64,000 bases of DNA from Klenkia taihuensis (GCF_900112525.1 NZ_FOMD01000001.1:620001-684000), one strand, 5' to 3'; shown: positions 41,692 to 50,670, counted from the stretch's first letter. Numbers and translations: made by a program. The notes: generated by a model from the letters alone, not told the origin.

Positions 41692-42762
41692 GTGGACCCC
41701 GACGACGGCGTCGAGCGCCCGACCCTGGCCAGCGTGGCGGCCCTCGCGCAGGTCTCCAAGCAGACCGTCAGCAACGTGCTCAACGCGCCGCACCTGGTCA
41801 GCGAGACCACCCTCGACCGGGTCCGCGCCGTCATCGACGAGGTCGGCTACCGACCGCTGCGGGCCGCGCAGCAGATGCGCAGCCACCGCTCCCAGCTGAT
41901 CGGCATCCGCATCGACCCGGTCCGCGAGGGCCTGGGCGGCATCGTCCTCGACCAGTTCCTGCACGCCCTCACCCGCAGCGCCGAGGAGTCCGGCCACCGG
42001 ATGGTGCTGTTCACCGCCGACGACGCCGAGGGCGAGGTCGAGGCCTACGACGAGCTGGTCGCCGGCTTCGCCGTGGACGCCTTCGTGCTCACCGGCACCT
42101 CGCACGGCGACCCCCGCACCGCGTGGCTGCGCCGCCGCCGGCTGCCGGTGGCCAGCTTCGGCCGGCCCTGGGACGACCCCGCCGGGCGCAGCTGGGTCGA
42201 CACCGACGGCGCCGCGGGGACCCGCGCGGCCGTCGAGCACCTGGTCGCACAGGGCCACACCCGGGTCGCCTTCCTCGGCTGGCCGGTGGGCTCGGGCACC
42301 GGCGACGACCGGCGGGCCGGCTGGGTGGACGCGATGTCCTCGGCCGGCCTGCCCGTCGCCGGCCTGGACGCCGGCCTCCCCGACGACCCCGCGGTCGCCC
42401 AGGCCGCGGCGCTGGGCCTGCTGGCCGCCCGCGGGGTGACCGCGCTGGTCTGCGCCTCGGACTCCCTGGCCCTGGGTGCGCTGGGCGCGGTGCAGGAGCT
42501 GGGCCGCCGTCCCGGGGCCGACGTCGGCGTCGTCGGGTTCGACGACAGCCCGGTGGCCGCCGCGATCGGGCTGTCCTCGGTCGCCCAGCCGGTCGCCGCC
42601 GCGGCCGCGGCCTGCATCGACCTGCTGCGCGCCCAGCTGGACCCCGGCCCCGGCGCCACCGCCGACGAGCCCGTGCTGCTCGCCCCCCGGCTGGTGGTGC
42701 GGGCGTCGTCCGAGCGCGGCGGCCCCCCGGCCGTCGTCCCCCCGGTCCTGGCCACCCCCTGA
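41692..42762 (+). CDS. LacI-family transcriptional regulator
   Basis: A 356-residue repressor: HTH and hinge at residues about 10-60 (LASVAALAQVSKQTVSNVLNAPHLVSETT; YRPLRAAQQMRSHRS) and a periplasmic-binding-like sugar sensor domain (about 65-340; VGVVGFDDSPVAAAIGL). The GTG start follows AGGAGGT. It is the first gene of the sugar ABC operon and should bind the two operators in the upstream gap, releasing them when its sugar is present. Confidence 0.95.
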   Translation: MDPDDGVERPTLASVAALAQVSKQTVSNVLNAPHLVSETTLDRVRAVIDEVGYRPLRAAQQMRSHRSQLIGIRIDPVREGLGGIVLDQFLHALTRSAEESGHRMVLFTADDAEGEVEAYDELVAGFAVDAFVLTGTSHGDPRTAWLRRRRLPVASFGRPWDDPAGRSWVDTDGAAGTRAAVEHLVAQGHTRVAFLGWPVGSGTGDDRRAGWVDAMSSAGLPVAGLDAGLPDDPAVAQAAALGLLAARGVTALVCASDSLALGALGAVQELGRRPGADVGVVGFDDSPVAAAIGLSSVAQPVAAAAAACIDLLRAQLDPGPGATADEPVLLAPRLVVRASSERGGPPAVVPPVLATP

Positions 42763-42815
42763 CCCACCCGACCGGCGGCACCGCGCCGCCGGCCACCTCG
42801 ACGAGGAGGAACCCC

Positions 42816-44054
42816 GTGAGATCCCCGATCCGACGGTCCGCGCAGGCGGCGGTCGCCGTCGCCGCGCTGTCCCTGGCCGCCGCCTGCGGCGGCGGGTTCG
42901 ACGACACCGCCGAGCAGCAGGAGTCCGGCAGCGCGTCGCTGACCATGCTCATCGCCAGCTCCGGCGACGCCGAGACCGAGGCCGTGCAGGCGCAGGTCGA
43001 CGCCTACGAGCAGGAGTCGGGCAACACCGTCGAGGTCCAGGTGGCCGCGGACCTGTCGCAGGAGCTCGCGCAGGGCTTCGCCGGCGGCAACCCGCCCGAC
43101 GTGTTCTACCTCGACGCCAGCCGGCTGGCCGACCAGGCCGACGCGGGCAACCTGTTCCCCTACGTGGACCAGGTCGACGACGTCGACGACTTCTACCCGA
43201 ACCTGGTCGACGCCTTCACCTACCAGGACACCCAGTACTGCCTGCCCAAGGACTTCTCCACCCTCGCGCTGGAGATCAACGACGCCGCCTGGTCGGCCGC
43301 GGGCCTGACCGAGGCCGACTACCCGACCACCTGGGACCAGCTGGCGTCGGTGGCGCAGCGGCTGACCACCGGCACCCAGACCGGCCTGGTCATCGGCGAC
43401 ACCCGCGACCGGGTGGGCGCGTTCATGGTCGAGGCCGGCGGCTGGTTCCTCAACGGCGACGGCACCGAGGCCACCGTGGACACCCCGCAGAACCTCGAGG
43501 CGCTGCAGTACCTGCAGACCAACCTCGCCGCCGGCTCCTTCGCCTACCCGAGCGCCGTCGACGCGGGCTGGGGCGGCGAGGCCTTCGGCACCGGCAAGGC
43601 CGCGATGACCATCGAGGGCAACTGGATCGTCGGCGCGATGGAGTCCGACTACCCCGAGGTCGGCTACACCGTCGTCCCGCTGCCCGAGGGCCCGGACGGC
43701 CCCGGCACCCTGTCCTTCACCAACTGCCTGGCCGTGGCCGCCGACAGCGACGCCCAGGACGCCGCGGTCGACCTCGCCACCTACCTGACCGGCGCGGACG
43801 CGATGACCGCGCTCACCCAGGACACCGGCGTGCTGCCCTCCCGCCAGTCGCTGGCCGACGCCTACCTGGAGCAGTTCCCGGAGCGGCAGGCCTACATCGA
43901 CGGCGCGGAGTACGCGCAGGGCCCGGTCAACGCCCCGGGTGCCGAGCAGGTGCTGCTGGACTTCGACAGCCAGCTCGGTGGCCTGGCCACCGGTGACCCG
44001 GAGGCCATCCTGCAGTCCACGCAGACCAACCTCGAGCCGCTGGTCGGCGGATGA
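42816..44054 (+). CDS. Sugar ABC transporter substrate-binding lipoprotein
   Basis: A 412-residue lipoprotein with a signal peptide and lipobox SLAAAC (Cys24), followed by an extracellular solute-binding domain of the MalE-like class (FAGGNPPDVFYLDASRLADQ; GKAAMTIEGNWIVGAM). The GTG is preceded by GAGGAGGA. It captures an oligosaccharide or glucoside outside the cell for the two permeases encoded next, the first of which overlaps it by four bases (ATGA). Confidence 0.94.
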   Translation: MRSPIRRSAQAAVAVAALSLAAACGGGFDDTAEQQESGSASLTMLIASSGDAETEAVQAQVDAYEQESGNTVEVQVAADLSQELAQGFAGGNPPDVFYLDASRLADQADAGNLFPYVDQVDDVDDFYPNLVDAFTYQDTQYCLPKDFSTLALEINDAAWSAAGLTEADYPTTWDQLASVAQRLTTGTQTGLVIGDTRDRVGAFMVEAGGWFLNGDGTEATVDTPQNLEALQYLQTNLAAGSFAYPSAVDAGWGGEAFGTGKAAMTIEGNWIVGAMESDYPEVGYTVVPLPEGPDGPGTLSFTNCLAVAADSDAQDAAVDLATYLTGADAMTALTQDTGVLPSRQSLADAYLEQFPERQAYIDGAEYAQGPVNAPGAEQVLLDFDSQLGGLATGDPEAILQSTQTNLEPLVGG

Positions 44055-45199
44055 CCGCCGCCCCGGCCCCCGCGGGGGGTCTGCAGACGCGGCCCCTGCG
44101 GGGGTCGGGGGGCGCCTCGCGCGCGGGGCAGGGCCGGGCGGGGTGGGCCTTCGCCACCCCGCAGGCCGTGCTCATCGGGCTGTTCGTGCTCATCCCGATC
44201 CTCATGGCGTTCTGGGTGAGCCTGACCGACTGGCGCGGCCGCGGGTCGCCGTTCAGCGGGTCGGTGGGCTTCGTCGGGTTCGACAACTACGCGGCGATCC
44301 TCACCGAGCCGGGCCTGGCCCGGCAGGACTTCATGACCTCGCTGCGCAACAACGCCTGGTACGTGCTGCTGGTCGTGCCGCTGCAGACCGCGATCGCGCT
44401 GGGCCTGGCGCTGGTGCTCAACTCCAGGATCCGGGCCAAGGGCTTCTTCCGGACGGCGTTCTACTTCCCGACCGTCACCAGCTCGGTGGCCATCAGCCTG
44501 GTCTTCATCTTCCTGTTCACCGGCGGGGGCGCGGTCAACGCGCTGCTCGGGGTGTTCGGCATCGACGGGCCCAACTGGTTCAGCGACAGCCGCGGCCTGC
44601 TGCACCTGGCCGGCGACGGCCTCGGGCTGTGGGACTCGGCGAACCCGCCGGCCGCGCTCACCGACGGCGGGCCCCTGGGCCTGACCTGGTGGGACTGGCT
44701 CAGCGGCCCCTCGATCGCGCTGGCCGCGCTGATCCTGCTGGTGGTCTGGACGTCGGCCGGCGGCTACATGCTCATGTTCCTGGCCGCGCTGCAGGACGTG
44801 CCCGCCGACGTCCGCGAGGCCGCGGTCATGGACGGCGCCAACCGGTGGCAGCGGTTCCGTGCCGTGACGTTGCCGGCGCTGCGCCCGACCCTGTTCCTGG
44901 TCACGACGCTGGGCCTGATCGGCACCTGGCAGGTGTTCGACCAGGTGTACCTGATCAGCCAGGGCAACCCGGCCAAGACCACGCTGACGCCGGCCTACCT
45001 GAGCTACACGTCGGCCTTCGAGACCGGGCAGTGGGGCCGCGCCGCGGCGATGTCGTTCGTGCTCTTCGCGATCATCGTCGTGCTGACCACGCTGCAGCGG
45101 TTCCTCATGCGCGACAAGGACGCCATCGCCGAGAGGAGGGCGGCCCGCGCGGTCGCCCGGCGGCGGACGTCCACGACCTTCTTCCACGCGGACCGGTGA
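44051..45199 (+). CDS. Sugar ABC transporter permease (MalF-like)
   Basis: A 382-residue permease with six main helices after a flexible N-terminus. The EAA loop contacting the ATPase reads DVPADVREAAVMDGANRWQRFRAVTLPALRP. A longer soluble stretch (about 170-215, including FGIDGPNWFSDS) lies between helices, as in MalF-like proteins. Translationally coupled to the binding protein gene. A partner ATPase is not encoded here; such importers usually borrow a shared MsiK-type ATPase. Confidence 0.93.
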   Translation: MTAAPAPAGGLQTRPLRGSGGASRAGQGRAGWAFATPQAVLIGLFVLIPILMAFWVSLTDWRGRGSPFSGSVGFVGFDNYAAILTEPGLARQDFMTSLRNNAWYVLLVVPLQTAIALGLALVLNSRIRAKGFFRTAFYFPTVTSSVAISLVFIFLFTGGGAVNALLGVFGIDGPNWFSDSRGLLHLAGDGLGLWDSANPPAALTDGGPLGLTWWDWLSGPSIALAALILLVVWTSAGGYMLMFLAALQDVPADVREAAVMDGANRWQRFRAVTLPALRPTLFLVTTLGLIGTWQVFDQVYLISQGNPAKTTLTPAYLSYTSAFETGQWGRAAAMSFVLFAIIVVLTTLQRFLMRDKDAIAERRAARAVARRRTSTTFFHADR

Positions 45200-45206
45200 G
45201 GCAGCC

Positions 45207-46091
45207 ATGACCACCACCCTCGAGGCACCCCCCGTCGAGACCCCCGCCCCCGCGCCGGCCCGCCGCCGGTTCCCGGTGGGCCGGTTCCTGGCCTACGTGG
45301 TGCTGGTCTTCTTCTCGATCGTCTACCTCTACCCGTTCCTCATCCAGGTCGTCACGTCGTTCAAGACCGACAGCGACGCGACGAACTCCCCGCTGTCGCT
45401 GCTGCCCGACCCGGTGACGACGGCGGCGTTCGGCCGGCTGTTCGACACCGACTTCGCCCTCTGGGGCTTCAACTCCGTGTGGGTGTCGGTGCTGGTCACC
45501 CTCGGCCGGGTCCTCCTCTGCTCGCTGGCCGGCTACGCGCTGGCCCGGCTGCGCTTCCGCGGCCGGTCGGCGTTGTTCACCGCCGTCCTGGCGGTGATGG
45601 CCGTGCCCGGCGTCGTGCTGCTCATCCCGAAGTTCCTGGTGCTCAACCAGCTCGGCATCTACGACACCCCGGTCGCGCTGTTCCTGCCGCTGGTCGCCGA
45701 CGCCGCGGGCGTGTTCATCATGAAGCAGTTCTTCGAGAGCGTGCCGGCCTCGATCGAGGAGGCCGCCCGCATCGACGGCGCCGGCACCTTCCGGGTCTTC
45801 TGGTCGGTGGTGCTGCCGATGGCCCGCCCGGCGCTGATCACGCTGACCATCCTCAGCTTCCAGGCGTCGTGGAACGAGCTGCCGCACTTCATCGTGGCCA
45901 GCCAGGACCGCGACCTGTACACGCTCACCAAGGGCGTGGCCACGCTGACCACCGGCCAGCTCGGGTCGGGCAACCAGTTCCCGCTCACCCTGGGCGCGGC
46001 ACTGCTGATGACCCTGCCGGTGGCGATCGTGTTCTTCGTCTTCCAGCGTTACTTCGTGGCCGGGGCCAACGAGGGGGCGGTGAAGGGCTAG
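45207..46091 (+). CDS. Sugar ABC transporter permease (MalG-like)
   Basis: A 294-residue permease with six helices and the EAA loop SVPASIEEAARIDGAGTFRVFWSVVLPMARP. It pairs with the preceding permease and starts 7 bases after it; GAGGCAGCC lies before the ATG. The C-terminus QRYFVAGANEGAVKG is typical of MalG-like subunits. Overlaps the converging alcohol dehydrogenase gene by four bases. Confidence 0.94.
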   Translation: MTTTLEAPPVETPAPAPARRRFPVGRFLAYVVLVFFSIVYLYPFLIQVVTSFKTDSDATNSPLSLLPDPVTTAAFGRLFDTDFALWGFNSVWVSVLVTLGRVLLCSLAGYALARLRFRGRSALFTAVLAVMAVPGVVLLIPKFLVLNQLGIYDTPVALFLPLVADAAGVFIMKQFFESVPASIEEAARIDGAGTFRVFWSVVLPMARPALITLTILSFQASWNELPHFIVASQDRDLYTLTKGVATLTTGQLGSGNQFPLTLGAALLMTLPVAIVFFVFQRYFVAGANEGAVKG

Positions 46092-47203
46092 TCCGCGTGC
46101 ACCAGCAGGCCGCGGATCGTCTCGCCGGCGGCCTGGTCGGCGAAGCCCTGGTGCAGCTGGTCCAGGGAGTAGCGGCGGGTGACCAGCCGGTCGAGCTCGA
46201 GCTTCCCCTCCTCGGCCAGGCGCAGCAGCATCGGGACGTCGCGGTGGGCGTTGCAGCTGCCGAACAGCGCACCCTGGATGCGGTGCTCGTAGGCGGTCAC
46301 CCCGTTGCCCTGCAGGGACACGGTGACGTCGGAGGCGACGTCGGCCAGCGCGGTGAGCACCAGCGTGCCGCCCTTGCCCAGGCAGCGGGCGGCCAGCCGG
46401 GTGCTCTCGGGGTCGGTCGACCCCAGTGCGAGGACGACGACGTCGGCGCCGTTGCCCCAGGTCAGCTCGCGGGCCAGCGCCGCCGCCTCCTTCGACGTCC
46501 CCACCGCGTGGGTGGCGCCGACGGTGAGCGCGAACTCCCGGCGGAAGGCGACCGGGTCGACGGCGACGACGTGCGAGGCCCCGGCGTGCGCCGCGCCCTG
46601 CACCGCGTTGGCGCCCACCCCGCCGCAGCCGACGACCACCACGGTGTCCCCGGGCCGGGTGCCGCCGGCGTAGACCGCCGACCCCCAGCCGGTCGGCACG
46701 CTGCAGGCCATGAGCGCCGCGGTGTCCAGCGGCAGCCAGGGGTGGATCTTGATGACCGAGGCCTCGTGCAGCAGCGAGTGCCGGGCGAAGGCGCCGACCA
46801 TGCAGAACGCGCCGAGCTCCTCGCCGTCCAGCCGGAAGGGCCAGGTGCCGGTGGGCAGCTGCCCGGTGGCGATGGTGGCGCCCAGGTTGCACAGGTTGGA
46901 CCGGCCCGAGGCGCACCAGCGGCAGGTGCCGCAGGCGGGCAGGAAGCTGGCGACGACGTGGTCGCCGGGGGCCACCCGGCTGACCCCCGGCCCGACCGCC
47001 AGCACCCGGCCGGAGCCCTCGTGGCCGCCGACGATCGGGTAGCGCCCGCCGGCGTTGGACTGCCGCAGGTGCTCGTCGGAGTGGCACAGGCCCGCGTAGG
47101 CCATCTCCACCAGCACCTCGCCGGGGCCGGGGTCGCCCACCTCCAGCGTCACGAGCTCGTACTGACCACCCTGGCTGCGCAGCACTGCGCCGGTCGTCTC
47201 CAC
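46088..47203 (-). CDS. NDMA-type zinc alcohol dehydrogenase
   Basis: A 371-residue medium-chain dehydrogenase. The zinc ligands are in GLCHSDEH and GHEGSG, the structural zinc site in ACGTCRWCASGRSNLC, and the cofactor site in VVGCGGVGANAVQGAAHAGA. The IQGALFGSCNAHRDVPMLLRL stretch matches the family named after N,N-dimethyl-4-nitrosoaniline-dependent enzymes, whose NAD(H) is held tightly and recycled by an external electron acceptor. GTG starts 4 bases after the stop of the FAD oxidoreductase gene, so the two are one operon. Confidence 0.88.
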   Translation of the reverse strand: METTGAVLRSQGGQYELVTLEVGDPGPGEVLVEMAYAGLCHSDEHLRQSNAGGRYPIVGGHEGSGRVLAVGPGVSRVAPGDHVVASFLPACGTCRWCASGRSNLCNLGATIATGQLPTGTWPFRLDGEELGAFCMVGAFARHSLLHEASVIKIHPWLPLDTAALMACSVPTGWGSAVYAGGTRPGDTVVVVGCGGVGANAVQGAAHAGASHVVAVDPVAFRREFALTVGATHAVGTSKEAAALARELTWGNGADVVVLALGSTDPESTRLAARCLGKGGTLVLTALADVASDVTVSLQGNGVTAYEHRIQGALFGSCNAHRDVPMLLRLAEEGKLELDRLVTRRYSLDQLHQGFADQAAGETIRGLLVHAD

Positions 47204-47207
47204 CGGC

Positions 47208-48743
47208 TCATCCCAGCAGATGCCGGGCCGCGGCGTACCCGCCGAGCCCGCTGACCGCGCCGCCGCGCACCGTCCCGCCCGAGGACGCCGACACCACCCG
47301 CGGGTGGGCGGTGGCCGCGCCCCAGGTGCCGGCGGGGTGCGCCTCGTCGGCGACCGGCCAGGCCAGGTCGCCGTGGAAGATGTGCCCGCCCGGCATGGCC
47401 AGCGACGCCTCGACGTCCAGCGGGGACGCCGCCTGCAGGCACGGCCGGCCCTCGGCGTCGGTGGCCAGGCAGTCGGCCAGCGGCTCCTCCAGCTGCGCGT
47501 CGAGCTTGGCGACCACCCGGCGCACGGCCTCCTCGCGGGTGCCCACCGGGTCGGCGGCGAACAGCCCGGCCGGGGTGTGCAGGCCGAAGAGGGTGAGGGT
47601 GTGCAGGCCGGTGCCGCCGGTGATCGAGGGGTCGGTCAGCGAGTGGCAGTACACCTCGAACGGGATGGTGCCCGGCAACGTCCCGGCCGCGGCCTGCGCG
47701 TAGGCCGCGTCGATCTGCGAGGCGGCCTCGTCGACGTGGCAGGTGCCGCCGAAGGCCACCGCGGGGTCCAGGCCCGACCGGGTCCGGGGCAGCCGGGTGA
47801 GCACCATGTTGACCTTCAGCTGGGCGCCCTCCGGCCGTGGCCCGGGCGCGGCGCCGGTCAGCTCGTCGAGGACGGCGGGGGCGCAGCCGGCCACCACGTG
47901 CCCGGCGTCCACCGCGTGCACCGCCCCCTCGTCGTCGGTCCAGTGCACGGTCACCCCCTCGGCCCGGGTCTCGACGGCGGTCACGGTGGCCCGGGTGCGC
48001 AGGTCGGCCCCGGCCCGGCGGGCGGCGTCGGCGATCGCGCCGCTGACCACGCCCATGCCGCCCACCGGCACCCGCCACAGACCGGTGCCGTTGCCGACCA
48101 GGTGGTAGAGGAAGCAGCGGCCGGCCAGGCCGTCGGCGGCGTGCACGTCGGCGAAGGTGCCGATCAGGCCGTCGGTCAGGGCCACGCCGCGGGCGACGTC
48201 GGAGTGCAGGTGGTCGGCGACCACGTCGGCCAGCGGCCGCTCCACCAGGTCGCGGTACAGCTGCGGGTCGCGCAGCCGGCCCTCCAGCTCGCCCCGGTCC
48301 AGCAGCGGCTCGACCAGGGTGGGGGAGAGGTCCTCGGCCAGCGTGCTCAGCCGGCCGTAGAAGCGCTGCCAGCCGGCCCACTCGGCGTCCGACCCGGTCA
48401 GCGCCCGGAACGAGGCCTCGGTCGCCGGCCCGGGGTCGCGCTCGACCAGCAGCGCGCGGTCACCGAGCAGGGTCGCCGAGCTGACCGCCCGGTCGCGCAG
48501 CTCGAGGCCGAGGTCCAGGTCGGCCACCAGCCGGTCGGGCAGCAGGCTGACCAGGTAGGAGTAGGCCGAGAGCCGGACGCCGACGCTGGGGAACACCTGC
48601 TCGCTGACCGCCGCGCCGCCGAGGCCCGCCCGGCGCTCGAGGACCAGCACCGACCGGCCCGCGCGGGCCAGGTACGCCGCGGCGACGAGACCGTTGTGCC
48701 CGCCGCCGACCACCACCACGTCCACCGCCGCACCAGGTCGCAT
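47208..48743 (-). CDS. FAD-dependent oxidoreductase (phytoene desaturase-like)
   Basis: A 511-residue flavoprotein with an N-terminal dinucleotide site VVVGGGHNGLVAAAYLARAG and the downstream LVLERRAGLGGAAVSE. The C-terminal FAD motif is near GGTVRGGAVSGLGGYAAARHLLG. It resembles the CrtI/PYROXD2 group of desaturase-like amine-oxidase-fold proteins; the substrate is not known and the neighbourhood holds no carotenoid genes. It is the first gene of a pair with the alcohol dehydrogenase. An upstream ATG at 48788 is possible, but 48743 begins just before the FAD motif. Confidence 0.85.
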   Translation of the reverse strand: MRPGAAVDVVVVGGGHNGLVAAAYLARAGRSVLVLERRAGLGGAAVSEQVFPSVGVRLSAYSYLVSLLPDRLVADLDLGLELRDRAVSSATLLGDRALLVERDPGPATEASFRALTGSDAEWAGWQRFYGRLSTLAEDLSPTLVEPLLDRGELEGRLRDPQLYRDLVERPLADVVADHLHSDVARGVALTDGLIGTFADVHAADGLAGRCFLYHLVGNGTGLWRVPVGGMGVVSGAIADAARRAGADLRTRATVTAVETRAEGVTVHWTDDEGAVHAVDAGHVVAGCAPAVLDELTGAAPGPRPEGAQLKVNMVLTRLPRTRSGLDPAVAFGGTCHVDEAASQIDAAYAQAAAGTLPGTIPFEVYCHSLTDPSITGGTGLHTLTLFGLHTPAGLFAADPVGTREEAVRRVVAKLDAQLEEPLADCLATDAEGRPCLQAASPLDVEASLAMPGGHIFHGDLAWPVADEAHPAGTWGAATAHPRVVSASSGGTVRGGAVSGLGGYAAARHLLG

Positions 48744-48858
48744 CCCGGCATCCTGTCCCACCCGCAACAGGTGCAACGAGACGGTCACGCGTTGTGAGCG
48801 TGCTCATGGCGTGTCCCTGGGCCGACCGTGCGGAAGTCCACAAACGGAGGGGGGTGGG
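48744..48858. other. Divergent intergenic region, no further gene
   Basis: Between the FAD oxidoreductase start and the NlpC/P60 promoter. CAACAGGTGCAACGAG and GTTGTGAGCGTGCTC hint at short repeats (CAAC/GTTG) but nothing certain. An in-frame ATG at 48788 could belong to the minus-strand gene. Confidence 0.35.
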
Positions 48859-48887
48859 TTGTCACGACTGGGTTACGCACCTACCGT
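48859..48887 (+). promoter_or_regulatory. Promoter of the riboswitch-NlpC/P60 transcript
   Basis: TTGTCA (48859-48864), a 17-base spacer and TACCGT (48882-48887). The predicted start is about 48894, some 50 bases before the riboswitch helix P1 begins, giving a 5' leader of about 225 bases. Confidence 0.6.
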
Positions 48888-48937
48888 CGGGCCGTCCGGA
48901 CGGATCGTTCCGCCACCTCCCCTGGGTGGCAGCCGAC

Positions 48938-49096
48938 CGGGCGCCGCCGAACCACAGCCGTCCCAGCAGCACCGGGGCGTGCATGGACCGGGGACCCACC
49001 GAAGCACTGGGGTGAAGCACCGACGGCCCGCGAGGGCCAACGTGCCGGGCGAACTTCCCGCCCGAATCCGTCAGCTAACCCGGTAGGCGGCCTGTG
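48938..49096 (+). ncRNA. Cyclic di-AMP riboswitch (ydaO/yuaA type)
   Basis: The 3' end carries the hallmark of this class: CCGTCAGCTAACCCGGTAGG at 49068-49087. The 5' part has the GCCGAACCA motif, and the middle has GGGGACCCACC and GGGGTGAA. Helix P1 can form from GCCGCC (48943-48948) and GGCGGC (49086-49091). In actinobacteria this RNA sits ahead of cell-wall hydrolase genes, as here, where it would usually lower expression when c-di-AMP is high. The exact 5' boundary is approximate and no T-rich terminator is visible. Confidence 0.88.
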
Positions 49097-49120
49097 GGAA
49101 GAAAGGACCACCCGCCGCAC

Positions 49121-50218
49121 ATGGCGAGTACCAGCACTGCCGCGCGCCGCCCTGCCCTCCTCCGGGGGCGACGCGCAGCGATCACCCTCCTCGCCGCCGC
49201 CGGGGTCCTGGTGACCACCGCCCCCGCGCAGGCCGCACCGGGCGCCGAGCCCACCACCGCCGCCGAGGCCGCCCAGCTGGTCGCCGAGCGCGGCCACCAG
49301 CTCGAGGTCCTCACCGAGCAGTTCAACGACGCCCGCGTCGCGCTGGAGACCGACCAGGCCGCCGCCACCCAGGCCGCCGCCGACGCGCAGGCCGCCCAGG
49401 CCGCCTTCGACGCCGCCCGCGGCTCGGTCACCGACGTCGCCCGCACCGCCTACCAGGGCGGCAGCCAGCTCACCGGCCTGCAGACCCTGCTCTCGGCCAG
49501 CTCGGCCGGCGAGTTCGTGGAGCAGGCGGCCACCCTCGACCTGCTCTCGGAGCACACCACCGAGGTGCTGAGCGAGGCCCAGCAGGCCAACGACGCCGCC
49601 GCGGCCGCCCAGCAGCAGGCCGAGCAGGCCACCACCGAGGCGCAGGCCCAGCTCGACGCCGTCAGCGCCCAGCAGGACGAGCTCAACGCCGAGATCGCCG
49701 ACTACCAGGCCCAGTACGACCGGCTCAGCGCGGCCGAGCAGGCCGCCATCCTGGCCAGCCACGGCGGCGGCGACACCGCTGCGGCCGCGCCGTCGGGCTC
49801 CTCGGGTGGGTCGGGCAGCAGCGCCGCGGCCGCGCCGTCCACCTCGGTGGTGGCCAACTCCGCCGCCGCGCAGACCGCCGTCGACACCGCCCTCGCCCAG
49901 CGCGGCGACCCGTACGTGTGGGCCGCCTCCGGGCCGAACAGCTTCGACTGCTCGGGCCTGGTGCAGTACGCCTACGCCGCCGCCGGCATCTCGCTGCCGC
50001 ACTCCAGCCGGGCGCAGGCCTCCATGGGGCAGGCCGTCTCCCGCGCCGACCTGCAGCCCGGTGACCTGGTGGCCTACTACTCCCCGGTCAGCCACATCGG
50101 CATCTACATCGGCAACGGCCAGATGGTCCACGCGCCGACGTCGGGCGACGTGGTCAAGGTCGCCAGCATCGACGCGATGGGCTCCTCGCCCACGGCCTAC
50201 CGCCGCCTCGCGGGCTGA
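49121..50218 (+). CDS. Secreted NlpC/P60 peptidoglycan endopeptidase (coiled coil)
   Basis: A 365-residue secreted hydrolase: signal peptide (residues 1-33, ending APAQAA), a long Ala/Gln-rich coiled coil (about 35-215), a Gly/Ser linker, and a C-terminal NlpC/P60 domain. Catalytic Cys277 is in FDCSGL and the His partner (about 325) in SHIGIYIG. It cleaves peptide cross-links in peptidoglycan during growth or division. GAAAGGA lies 13 bases before ATG 49121. A GTG at 49094 lies inside the riboswitch and is not a likely start. Confidence 0.94.
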   Translation: MASTSTAARRPALLRGRRAAITLLAAAGVLVTTAPAQAAPGAEPTTAAEAAQLVAERGHQLEVLTEQFNDARVALETDQAAATQAAADAQAAQAAFDAARGSVTDVARTAYQGGSQLTGLQTLLSASSAGEFVEQAATLDLLSEHTTEVLSEAQQANDAAAAAQQQAEQATTEAQAQLDAVSAQQDELNAEIADYQAQYDRLSAAEQAAILASHGGGDTAAAAPSGSSGGSGSSAAAAPSTSVVANSAAAQTAVDTALAQRGDPYVWAASGPNSFDCSGLVQYAYAAAGISLPHSSRAQASMGQAVSRADLQPGDLVAYYSPVSHIGIYIGNGQMVHAPTSGDVVKVASIDAMGSSPTAYRRLAG

Positions 50219-50234
50219 CGCAGCCAGCACCCCC

Positions 50235-50269
50235 GGAGCCCCGGTCACCCTCGCGGTGACCGGGGCTCC
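50235..50269 (+). terminator. Strong GC hairpin after the NlpC/P60 gene
   Basis: A perfect 15-base stem (GGAGCCCCGGTCACC and its complement) with a five-base loop CTCGC starts 17 bases after the stop. There is no T tract, as usual in high-GC actinobacteria. Confidence 0.8.
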
Positions 50270-50322
50270 GCGCTGTGCGGGGTCGGTCACACCCGGGGAC
50301 ACCGGCCGCGCGCCGGTCGTTC

Positions 50323-50670
50323 ATGCCGGTCGTGGCCACCCTGCTCGAGCCCCGCACCGTCGCCCGCGCCTTCCGCGTCGTCGCCCTCGCCGAGGCGGTG
50401 AGCTGGGCGCTCCTGCTGGCCGGGATGTTCGTGAAGTGGGTGCTGCGCACCTCCGAGCTCGGCGTGCAGGTCGCCGGGCCGATCCACGGCGGCGTCTTCG
50501 TCGTCTACGTGGTGCTCGCCGTCCTGGCCTGGCGGGTGCTGCGCTGGGACCTGCGCACCGCGTTCCTCGCCCTGGTGGCCTCGATCCCGCCGTTCGCCAC
50601 CGTGTGGTTCGAGCGGTGGGCGGTCCGCACCGGTCGGCTGCCGGTCGAACGCCCGGTGACCACCCCCTAG
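50323..50670 (+). CDS. DUF3817 small membrane protein
   Basis: A 115-residue protein with three to four helices and the DUF3817 pattern: RAFRVVALAEAVSWALLLAGMFVKWV at the start, VQVAGPIHGGVFVVYVVLA in the centre and SIPPFATVWFERWA at the end. It is a common actinobacterial membrane protein of unknown role. The start ATG at 50323 is inferred from the family N-terminus. The beta-lactamase-like gene starts 10 bases later. Confidence 0.85.
   Translation: MPVVATLLEPRTVARAFRVVALAEAVSWALLLAGMFVKWVLRTSELGVQVAGPIHGGVFVVYVVLAVLAWRVLRWDLRTAFLALVASIPPFATVWFERWAVRTGRLPVERPVTTP

Noticed and set aside
49094-49120. GTG at 49094 as start of the NlpC/P60 protein
   Set aside because: It falls at the riboswitch 3' end and would add residues before the signal peptide; ATG 49121 gives a normal signal sequence.
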